Shown here one piece after another: positions 1 to 5,024 of a stretch of 5,024 bases of DNA. The DNA is from Lysobacterales bacterium. Lineage in GTDB: Bacteria > Pseudomonadota > Gammaproteobacteria > Xanthomonadales > Marinicellaceae. The position numbers were made by a program, and so were the translations under genes. Numbering within the stretch: position 1 is the stretch's first letter; each line of letters starts with the position of its first letter. A model generated the notes under the pieces. It made no database searches. It was not told the DNA's origin and saw only the letters and a program-made list of their open reading frames with translations. The DNA is taken from NCBI GenBank assembly GCA_026990095.1, contig JALSIL010000080.1, positions 1-5,024 on the forward strand, written 5' to 3'.

Positions 1-296
1 CAAATATCACTAAAACCTATGAATAACTAGGTATATAGTGATATTTATGCAACCTATTTCGCTATTTTCCCTTTAAACTCCATTCTCCTATGAAATATTC
101 GGGCTAACTCTATTTTCTCGCATTAATACTTTTTTTACTGCTTACTTTTTAAATGATTGACTAAATTTAGCACACATTATGGTTTGCCTCTATTGAAAAC
201 TAGCGGCGGTAACTATCCTGACATAGGAGGGGTGATGGGGAAAAGAATAACAGCATATTGTATTGGCATACTATAGTCCGAATATTTAAGGTGATA
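1..296. other. Intergenic stretch, no convincing gene
   Basis: This is the AT-rich region downstream of the leftward lipoprotein gene. All three forward frames hit stops within the first 30 bases, and longer open stretches lack a usable start with a ribosome site. Two small candidates were read and not accepted. One is a 13-codon frame from ATG 235, which follows an AGGAGG at 226-231 too closely. The other is a leftward open frame, 148 to 54, with a basic, Lys/Arg-rich translation ending MEFKGKIAK and no good start. The only clear structure is the hairpin at 2-46. I see no GC-rich stem followed by a T-run, so no terminator is called for the lipoprotein gene. Confidence 0.6.
2..46. repeat. Strong stem-loop (11-bp perfect outer stem)
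   Basis: AAATATCACTA (2-12) is the exact reverse complement of TAGTGATATTT (36-46). Inside it, ACCTA (15-19) pairs with TAGGT (28-32) after a small asymmetric bulge, leaving an 8-base loop (20-27). The stem is AT-rich and has no T-tract after it on the forward strand, so an intrinsic terminator is not supported. It could be a transposon-end hairpin, a remnant of an element like the one at 955-1113, or a binding site. The left edge of the window cuts off whatever lies outside it. Confidence 0.6.
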
Positions 297-902
297 TTAT
301 TCAACGCATGACATCGATTCGCCTTCCTGTACAAACCTTAGATTTTCAAATAATAATTGGAAAATTGTATCACCCCACATTTCAAATATTTTTCCACTAA
401 CAGGGCAGCTACTGGTTTTATATAGGTTGTATTTGAATGTATCCATCATAAATAAGTTATATCTTAGAGGTTTTGAGAAAGGATTTGTAACTTCAAGCAT
501 CATTCTTGGTGTTTTGGCATCTGGTTTCTGCCAAAATCTAAAAATTATGGTTTTACTTGGATTGCTAATTTCTTTGACTTGGACAAAATTAATGGGCTTG
601 GTGTCCGTTTCTTCAGCCTCAATATATAGTGTTTCGCCAGGGAATATTGTAATATATTCACCCTGAATAGCAGGAGGATCCAATTCAGAAGAATAATCAA
701 ATACACTTTTATTAGCTCTTATTAATTTAAAAGAATTATCCTTCCTACAGTTATTTTCCTTACAGAATTCAATCAAAGTAGTGTCTGCCTCAGCTAAAGT
801 TTTAACGATTATTTTATCATCAGACGTAATTGGCTTTTTATGCTCAACCGTCCCACAAGATGTAAAGAGTACAAGTAATAGTATTGATAATATTATTTTC
901 AT
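297..902 (-). CDS. Predicted lipoprotein of unknown function
   Basis: This is a complete 201-residue protein that I do not recognise as a named family. It opens with a classical lipoprotein signal: Lys at residue 2, a hydrophobic run over residues 3-13, then a lipobox-like LFTSC with the lipidated Cys at 16. Gly follows that Cys rather than Asp, so by the usual enterobacterial rule it would go to the outer membrane. The mature part (17-201) is soluble and mixed, with no further membrane segment. It has four more cysteines at 47, 52, 166 and 199; two periplasmic disulfides are possible (inference). An aromatic-rich block lies around 140-190. The start is supported by AGGTGA ten bases upstream. 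The gene follows the ATPase gene in the same direction, but the 159-bp palindromic element separates them, so cotranscription is uncertain. Its composition is visibly more AT-rich than paaZ, in keeping with accessory DNA. The coding call is strong; the function is unknown. Confidence 0.82.
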   Translation of the reverse strand: MKIILSILLLVLFTSCGTVEHKKPITSDDKIIVKTLAEADTTLIEFCKENNCRKDNSFKLIRANKSVFDYSSELDPPAIQGEYITIFPGETLYIEAEETDTKPINFVQVKEISNPSKTIIFRFWQKPDAKTPRMMLEVTNPFSKPLRYNLFMMDTFKYNLYKTSSCPVSGKIFEMWGDTIFQLLFENLRFVQEGESMSCVE

Positions 903-912
903 GATAATATCT

Positions 913-918
913 TCACCT
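913..918 (-). promoter_or_regulatory. Ribosome binding site of the lipoprotein gene
   Basis: On the minus strand AGGTGA stands ten bases before the ATG at 902. It is a reasonable Shine-Dalgarno match at slightly long spacing and supports that start, which also gives a well-formed signal peptide. A TATAAA at 949-954 (minus strand) could be a -10 box, but any -35 for it would lie inside the inserted element and none is evident. Confidence 0.55.
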
Positions 919-954
919 GTGTAGTAGAACTTAATATCTTACTTTTATTTTATA

Positions 955-1113
955 GAGACCTTTGCATAACTATATGGCGAAAGAAAAAATAGAGAAAATT
1001 TGCCAGATTGAGTTAAAAATTGAAGGTAATAACCAGTTATTGGCGAGATTTTTAGCGAAAAGCTGGTGAATTTAATCATTTTTTACTCGTCACTATAGTT
1101 ATGCAAAGGTCTC
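955..1113. mobile_element. Palindromic MITE-like element, 159 bp, TSD TTATA
   Basis: The ends are perfect 20-bp inverted repeats: 955-974, beginning GAGACCTTTGCA, and 1094-1113, its exact reverse complement. TTATA flanks it on both sides (950-954 and 1114-1118), a clean 5-bp target duplication. No transposase is encoded, so it would need one supplied in trans. The left half (955-1033) and the reverse complement of the right half (1113-1036) can be aligned along their whole length with two or three small gaps. They share CGA, AAAAAAT, CCAG, TAAAAAT and AATAAC blocks in order, and meet at a perfect AATAAC-CA-GTTATT dyad (1028-1041) in the exact centre. The entire element can therefore fold as one long imperfect hairpin. 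The ends suggest mobilisation by a DDE transposase, but I cannot assign the IS family. Reading the boundary one base further out gives a 21-bp repeat with a 3-bp TAT duplication, so the exact edge is ambiguous by one base. It lies between two leftward genes and touches the stop codon of the ATPase gene. Confidence 0.87.
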
Positions 1114-2289
1114 TTATAATATTTTCAACAGCTTATTCATAATTCCTAGCAAAGAAATCATGGTTACTCGATTTTTAATTGGGTACTGTTCTAAGCCGCC
1201 ATAAACCACAAAACGTTGTGTGGCATTAATATCCTCGCAAGAGCTATAAAATCCTTTTGAAATTTTGGGAGAAAGTCCCGTTTTAATTTCTATTGCCCAT
1301 ATTTCATTGTTCGATATTTTTAACACCAAATCAATTTCAGCTCCAGCAGAGGTTCGATAAAAATAAGGTTTTATGTGGGCAGGTATTATTGACATAATAT
1401 TTTCCATGACAAAACCTTCCCAACTTTTTCCCAGTATAGGATTGGATAACAATGATTCATATTCAGGAATTGATAACAGGCAGTGCAAGATTCCGCTATC
1501 TCTCACATAAAAACGAGGGGATTTTATCAAACGTTTTTTAACATTGCTATGCCAAGGTTCTAAACGCCTGACCAATAATAAATCAACCAAGATATCAATA
1601 TATTTACTTACTGTTTTGCCATCGACCTCTAGGTTGCTGGCTAAAGTAGAATAATTGACAACCTCTCCTTGTAAGTGTGACAACATGGTCCAAAGCCTTC
1701 TTAACCGTGTGGCAGAAACTCGAAAACCAAAAGAAGGGATATCACGCTCTAAATAAGTGCGAATCAAATCTTCAACCCATAATTGACTTTGTGTATCGTT
1801 TTTTGCCAAATAACTGCGTGGATAACCACCGCGAAACCACAGTTTGTTTATATCTTGAGTTGTTTGATACGGCACTTCTAAACCATTAAATCCAGTCATT
1901 TCGAGATAGGTAATGCGCCCAGCTAAACTTTCGGATGATTGCCGTAACAAATCCATAGAAGCAGAACCCAAAATTAAAAACTGTCCTGTTTGTTTCCCGT
2001 GACGAATATTGTGGTCGATAACACTGCGCAAGATACTAAACAGCTCAGGAGCACGTTGGATTTCATCCAAAATAATTAATTTATCACAATGTTGCAAAAA
2101 ATAAGATTCAGCGTCACTGAGTTTTGACAAATCTTTTGGTGACTCCAAATCCAAATAAATAGAATCTCTCTGATTTGAAATTTCATAAGCGAGTGTAGTT
2201 TTTCCCACTTGTCGTGTCCCCAAAAGAGCTACAGCAGGTGAAAAATCTAACCTTTTTAATAATTCTGATTGAATCCAACGTTGTTTCAT
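1114..2289 (-). CDS. AAA+ ATPase with DUF4143 C-terminal region
   Basis: This is a complete 391-residue protein. The N-terminal P-loop ATPase has Walker A GTRQVGKTT (24-32), Walker B LIILDEIQ (71-78), a sensor-1-like strand FLILGSAS (104-111) and a conserved SLAGR (121-125). Next come ERDIPSFG (181-188) and a probable winged-helix segment (about 195-245), the usual start of DUF4143. The C-terminus resembles a PD-(D/E)XK nuclease fold: Glu291 in SWEGFVMEN, Asp320 in AEIDLVL, then EIKTG with Glu334 and Lys336. Length and domain order are typical of this large family, whose members are widespread, often multi-copy and laterally transferred. Their cellular role is poorly defined, and the nuclease-like residues do not prove cutting. 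The start is chosen because it sets the expected short leader before Walker A. No Shine-Dalgarno precedes it, and a -10 box ends only seven bases upstream, so translation is probably leaderless. The stop codon lies inside the target duplication of the adjacent element. It is cytoplasmic, with no signal or membrane segment. Confidence 0.93.
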   Translation of the reverse strand: MKQRWIQSELLKRLDFSPAVALLGTRQVGKTTLAYEISNQRDSIYLDLESPKDLSKLSDAESYFLQHCDKLIILDEIQRAPELFSILRSVIDHNIRHGKQTGQFLILGSASMDLLRQSSESLAGRITYLEMTGFNGLEVPYQTTQDINKLWFRGGYPRSYLAKNDTQSQLWVEDLIRTYLERDIPSFGFRVSATRLRRLWTMLSHLQGEVVNYSTLASNLEVDGKTVSKYIDILVDLLLVRRLEPWHSNVKKRLIKSPRFYVRDSGILHCLLSIPEYESLLSNPILGKSWEGFVMENIMSIIPAHIKPYFYRTSAGAEIDLVLKISNNEIWAIEIKTGLSPKISKGFYSSCEDINATQRFVVYGGLEQYPIKNRVTMISLLGIMNKLLKIL

Positions 2290-2296
2290 ACATTGT

Positions 2297-2325
2297 ATTA
2301 TAGGAATATTATTCCGAAATTACAA
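2297..2325 (-). promoter_or_regulatory. Promoter of the ATPase gene, probably leaderless
   Basis: On the minus strand a -35 box TTGTAA (2325-2320, 4 of 6 consensus) is followed by exactly 17 bp and a perfect -10 box TATAAT (2302-2297). Seven bases separate the -10 from the ATG at 2289, so normal initiation places the transcript start at or within a base or two of the start codon. No ribosome site exists in those seven bases, which agrees with leaderless translation. The alternative is an undetected promoter further upstream. Confidence 0.65.
2303..2315. promoter_or_regulatory. 13-bp palindrome in promoter spacer, likely operator
   Basis: GGAATA-T-TATTCC is a perfect inverted repeat with one central base. 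It abuts the -10 box and lies wholly inside the 17-bp spacer of the ATPase promoter, where a bound dimeric repressor would block RNA polymerase. The octamer AATATTCC recurs at 2444-2451, overlapping the -10 and start region of the paaZ promoter, so one regulator could in principle act on both sides. That second match is short, lies in AT-rich DNA and may be chance. No regulator gene is visible. The putative winged helix of the ATPase makes autoregulation a possibility but not a demonstrated one. Confidence 0.45.
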
Positions 2326-2437
2326 GGTTCAGAAGAAAGTTCATAGTAGCAATTCCTATACATCTCTAGAATAAAAGTAACATAGTTGAAGTTTTTGTCG
2401 GCGAAGGAATCAGCAAATAAAAACTTTTAAGATTTAA

Positions 2438-2446
2438 TGGTACAAT
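2438..2446 (+). promoter_or_regulatory. Extended -10 promoter for paaZ
   Basis: TGG followed by TACAAT (2441-2446) matches the extended -10 form TGnTATAAT with one mismatch. No -35 box is recognisable at the normal distance, as is common for extended -10 promoters. Transcription would start near 2453, giving a leader of roughly 20 bases before the ATG at 2475. That leader lacks a clear Shine-Dalgarno sequence. Confidence 0.45.
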
Positions 2447-2474
2447 ATTCCTCTTTGAATAATTACAGCCTTTT

Positions 2475-4526
2475 ATGAAAAAACTTCAATCTTTCGCCAA
2501 GGGAGCTTGGCACACTGCAAGTGATGGATTTCGTCCGTGTTTTAATGCCTTAACGGGTGAGAAAATTTTTGAAATTTCATCTGAGGGTCTGGATTTTTCT
2601 GGCATGTTGGACTATGCCAAAGATAAAGGTGGTAAGGCACTTCGTGCAATGACTTTTCATGAACGCGCTTTGATGTTGAAAGAGCTTGCTCTTTATTTAT
2701 TGTCACACAAAAAAGAGTTTTATCAACTGTCTTTTTTAACAGGAGCCACCAAACTGGATTCGTGGATTGATATTGAAGGTGGTATTGGTACGTTGTTTGT
2801 TTATTCGGGCAAAGGGCGACGTGAATTGCCTGACCACAATGTGTTTGTCGATGGCAATTTGGAAATGCTCTCAGCCAGTGATCAATTTATTGGGCAACAC
2901 ATTTGCACTTCGTTACAAGGTGTTGCCGTGCATATTAATGCCTTTAATTTTCCGTGTTGGGGCATGTTAGAAAAGTTGGCTCCAACCTTGTTGGCAGGTG
3001 TTGCTGCGATTGTTAAACCCGCATCTAATACTTCTTTTGTGACTGAAAAAATGTTTCATGCCATTATTGAATCTGGCATTTTACCAGAGGGTGCTGTGCA
3101 GTTAATATGTGGTTCAACCGGTGATTTGCTGGATAACTTGGATTGCCAAGATGCTGTGGCTTTTACTGGCTCTGCAACAACAGGGCAGTATTTGAAATCC
3201 AATAAAGCCATCATGCATAATTCTGTGCGGTTTACTATGGAAGCCGATTCACTGAATTGTTCTATTTTAACACCTGATACAATAATAGACTCACCAGAGT
3301 TTAATTTTTATGTCAAAGAAGTGGTGCGTGAAATGACGGTTAAATGCGGGCAAAAATGCACCGCCATTCGCCGAGCCATTGTGCCAAGAGAATTACTCTT
3401 ACCTGTGGCAGATGCTGTCAGTGAGAGGTTGGCGCGTATAGTGATAGGCGATCCGCTTACCGAAGGCGTAAAAATGGGCTCACTTGCCAGTGAATCCCAG
3501 CGCAGTGAAGTGCGAGAACGCGTAGCGGAATTATCCAAATACGCTGAATTCATATACGGCAACCCCGATGAAGTCGAAACCATTGGAGCCGATAGCAAAG
3601 CGGGTGCTTTTATTAATCCTATTTTATTGGCGTGTGAGAACCCACTAGAAGACACACAAGTGCATGACATTGAAGCCTTTGGTCCTGTTTCCACTTTAAT
3701 GCCTTATGATTCATTGGATGAAGCAGCCCAACTTGCCAATATGGGACAAGGTTCGTTAGTGGGTTCAATCTTTGGGTATGATGATGAAATTGTCAGTGAG
3801 TTAGTGATGAATACCGCCAGTTTCCATGGGCGCATGGTGTTAATCAATCGAGATTCTGCTGAATTTTCAACGGGGCATGGTTCTCCGCTTCCGCACATGA
3901 CTCATGGCGGTCCAGGACGAGCAGGTGGTGGTGAAGAAATGGGTGGGATTCGTGGCGTTATGCACTACATGCAACGTACTGCTTTGCAAGGTTCGCCCAC
4001 AACTATAAGTAAAATTTGCAATAAATTTATTGGTAATGCCAAGACTAAAGAAGCGCCTAAACATCCGTTTAAATTATATTTTGAGGAGCTTAAAGTGGGG
4101 CAAAGTTTAATTTCAGAATCCAGAACCATTACTTTGGATGATATTGAGAAATTTGCTGATTTAAGTGGGGATAAATTTTATGCACACATGGATGACAAGG
4201 CGGCAGCTGAAAATCCATTTTTTGATGGGCGTGTCGCACACGGTTATTTTATTGTTTCAATGGCAGCAGGATTATTTGTTGAACCTTCACCGGGACCTGT
4301 TTTGGCAAATTATGGACTGGATGATTTGCGTTTTACCGAACCGGTTTACCCCGGGGATGATTTAAGGGTAAAATTAACCTGCAAACAAAAATCTTACCGA
4401 CGTGGAAAAGGTTATGGAGAGGTTCGGTGGGATATTTCTATTACAAACCAAGAAGGTGTTGTCGTGGCTAGCTACGATATTTTAACCATGGTTGCCTCAA
4501 ATACGGAGCCTTTTGACGATGCTTAA
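2475..4526 (+). CDS. paaZ: Bifunctional PaaZ: oxepin-CoA hydrolase / aldehyde dehydrogenase
   Basis: The enzyme acts in aerobic phenylacetate degradation. The C-terminal MaoC-type domain hydrolyses the ring of oxepin-CoA to an aldehyde, and the N-terminal domain oxidises it with NADP+ to 3-oxo-5,6-dehydrosuberyl-CoA. The protein is 683 residues, very near the E. coli PaaZ length as I recall it, with similarity along the whole chain. The aldehyde dehydrogenase part (about 1-510) shows HINAFNFPCWGMLEKLAPT (153-171), FTGSATTGQ (230-238), the general base Glu256 in FTMEADSLN and the nucleophile Cys295 in CGQKCTAIRR. STGHGSPLP and HGGPGRAGGGEE follow at 465-488. The MaoC part (about 530-683) carries LSGDKFYAHMD, with catalytic Asp566 and His571, and RVAHGYF (586-592). 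No key residue is missing, so both activities are likely intact. It is cytoplasmic. The start gives the family's usual N-terminus (FAKGAW), although the ribosome site is weak. No other paa gene is in the window, and its stop overlaps the next gene by 8 bp. Confidence 0.96.
   Translation: MKKLQSFAKGAWHTASDGFRPCFNALTGEKIFEISSEGLDFSGMLDYAKDKGGKALRAMTFHERALMLKELALYLLSHKKEFYQLSFLTGATKLDSWIDIEGGIGTLFVYSGKGRRELPDHNVFVDGNLEMLSASDQFIGQHICTSLQGVAVHINAFNFPCWGMLEKLAPTLLAGVAAIVKPASNTSFVTEKMFHAIIESGILPEGAVQLICGSTGDLLDNLDCQDAVAFTGSATTGQYLKSNKAIMHNSVRFTMEADSLNCSILTPDTIIDSPEFNFYVKEVVREMTVKCGQKCTAIRRAIVPRELLLPVADAVSERLARIVIGDPLTEGVKMGSLASESQRSEVRERVAELSKYAEFIYGNPDEVETIGADSKAGAFINPILLACENPLEDTQVHDIEAFGPVSTLMPYDSLDEAAQLANMGQGSLVGSIFGYDDEIVSELVMNTASFHGRMVLINRDSAEFSTGHGSPLPHMTHGGPGRAGGGEEMGGIRGVMHYMQRTALQGSPTTISKICNKFIGNAKTKEAPKHPFKLYFEELKVGQSLISESRTITLDDIEKFADLSGDKFYAHMDDKAAAENPFFDGRVAHGYFIVSMAAGLFVEPSPGPVLANYGLDDLRFTEPVYPGDDLRVKLTCKQKSYRRGKGYGEVRWDISITNQEGVVVASYDILTMVASNTEPFDDA
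4505..4508 (+). promoter_or_regulatory. Ribosome binding site inside the end of paaZ
   Basis: GGAG lies ten bases before the ATG at 4519, within the last codons of paaZ. It fixes the start of the acyltransferase gene and implies that ribosomes finishing paaZ can reinitiate there, that is, translational coupling. No separate promoter for the downstream gene is evident. Confidence 0.6.
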
Positions 4527-5024
4527 ACATTTTTGCCGTTTTTGGTTAAAAGTATTCAAATGGAAAACCATTAACAATCTTCCAAAAGAACCCCGTTATG
4601 TGGTTATTGCTTACCCGCACACCAGCAACTGGGATTTTCCTTTGGGCATTTTTTATATAATTTCCTCAGGCGTGCCTTTTCGATACATGGGTAAAGATGC
4701 CTTATTCAAATGGCCACAAAAATATTTATTTAAAGCTCTTGGTGGATTCGGGGTGGACAGAAACAATAAAACCAAACTGACGACGCGCATGGCGGAGTTT
4801 ATCAATTCGCAAGATAAAATAGCTTTGGCATTAGCTCCTGAAGGCACGCGTTCAAACATCAAATATTGGCGTACGGGATTTTATTATATTGCACTGGAAG
4901 CAAAAATTCCTATCGCTATGGCGGTTTTGGATTTCGAAAACCGCGAAGTGGGGATTAAAGACAGTTTTATGCCAACAGGTGATATTGATGCCGATATGGA
5001 AATAATCAAAGCATTTTATAAAGA
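4519..5024 (+). CDS. PlsC-like lysophospholipid acyltransferase (3' end cut by window)
   Basis: Read from ATG 4519, 168 codons are present and the frame stays open at the window edge; short members of this group are only slightly longer, so little is missing. The glycerolipid acyltransferase motifs are present. The catalytic HX4D box is HTSNWD (His34, Asp39), followed by a KDALF block (59-63), a GGFGVDR segment (75-81) and the substrate-binding PEGTR box (107-111). Such enzymes move an acyl group from acyl-CoA or acyl-ACP to a lysophospholipid or similar acceptor at the inner membrane. The exact acceptor cannot be told from sequence. The APHTSNWD-like opening and RYMGKDALF segment suit the short COG0204 group rather than the longer housekeeping PlsC. 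No strong transmembrane helix is seen, so peripheral attachment through the basic, aromatic N-terminus (residues 1-20) is likely. The 8-bp overlap with paaZ, plus a ribosome site inside it, indicates one operon. Confidence 0.9.
   Translation, partial: MLKHFCRFWLKVFKWKTINNLPKEPRYVVIAYPHTSNWDFPLGIFYIISSGVPFRYMGKDALFKWPQKYLFKALGGFGVDRNNKTKLTTRMAEFINSQDKIALALAPEGTRSNIKYWRTGFYYIALEAKIPIAMAVLDFENREVGIKDSFMPTGDIDADMEIIKAFYK

Noticed and set aside
2..46. Hairpin as an intrinsic terminator
   Set aside because: The stem is AT-rich and is not followed by a T-tract on the readable side. The minus-strand continuation is outside the window.
54..148. Leftward open frame ending ...MEFKGKIAK, as a possible transposase tail
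   Set aside because: It is only about 31 codons with no usable start and no recognisable motif. Its basic composition alone does not support a gene remnant.
200..232. GCGGCGGTAACTATCC, reminiscent of a conserved 23S rRNA segment
   Set aside because: The likeness covers about a dozen bases and the flanks do not continue as rRNA, so it is treated as chance.
226..276. AGGAGG followed by ATG 235 and a 13-codon frame
   Set aside because: The spacing of three bases from AGGAGG to ATG is too short for a good start, and the product would be 13 residues.
955..1113. Inverted repeats as a simple transcription terminator or a CRISPR-like unit
   Set aside because: A 5-bp target duplication and perfect 20-bp terminal repeats around a 159-bp unit fit a transposable element better. 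There is only one unit and no repeat-spacer pattern.
1114..2475. ATPase plus neighbours as a new defence system
   Set aside because: A lone DUF4143-type ATPase with one lipoprotein neighbour does not match a recognisable defence architecture. No nuclease, toxin-antitoxin pair or sensor gene accompanies it.
3308..3694. Leftward 128-codon open frame opposite paaZ
   Set aside because: It lies fully antisense to the strongly conserved dehydrogenase domain and has no ribosome site. It is a by-product of paaZ codon use, as are the shorter frames elsewhere in paaZ, in the ATPase gene, in the lipoprotein gene and opposite the acyltransferase gene.

Overview
The window looks like a chromosomal stretch of an AT-rich proteobacterium. 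A gammaproteobacterium is my best guess, from the phenylacetate-catabolic enzyme, the lipoprotein signal and ordinary bacterial -10/-35 promoters, but nothing here fixes the genus. I see no phage or plasmid backbone, no CRISPR array, and no tRNA or rRNA gene.

Layout. Positions 1-296 hold no convincing gene, but begin with a strong stem-loop (2-46). Two genes then read leftwards: an orphan predicted lipoprotein (297-902) and, upstream of it, an AAA+ ATPase with a DUF4143-type C-terminal region (1114-2289). Between them sits a 159-bp non-coding mobile element (955-1113). It has perfect 20-bp terminal inverted repeats and a 5-bp target duplication (TTATA), and its two halves are imperfect inverted copies of each other, so the whole element can fold into one hairpin. 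It landed exactly at the stop codon of the ATPase gene, and the target duplication keeps that stop intact.

Positions 2290-2474 form a divergent promoter region. The leftward promoter (TTGTAA, 17 bp, TATAAT) lies so close to the ATPase start codon that the mRNA should be leaderless or nearly so. A perfect 13-bp palindrome fills most of its spacer, where a repressor would be expected to bind. Rightwards, an extended -10 element probably drives paaZ (2475-4526), a complete two-domain enzyme (aldehyde dehydrogenase plus MaoC-type hydratase) of the aerobic phenylacetyl-CoA pathway. Its stop overlaps by 8 bp the start of a PlsC-like lysophospholipid acyltransferase gene (4519 to the window end, truncated), which makes a translationally coupled pair.

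How the genes work together. paaZ would open the oxepin-CoA ring and oxidise the resulting aldehyde, but no other paa gene is in view. The tight link to a lipid acyltransferase is the most notable functional association. The left half (lipoprotein, ATPase, small mobile element) looks like accessory DNA. The most unusual things here are the fully palindromic element at a stop codon and the putative self-regulated leaderless ATPase promoter. I found no complete, clearly new multi-gene system.
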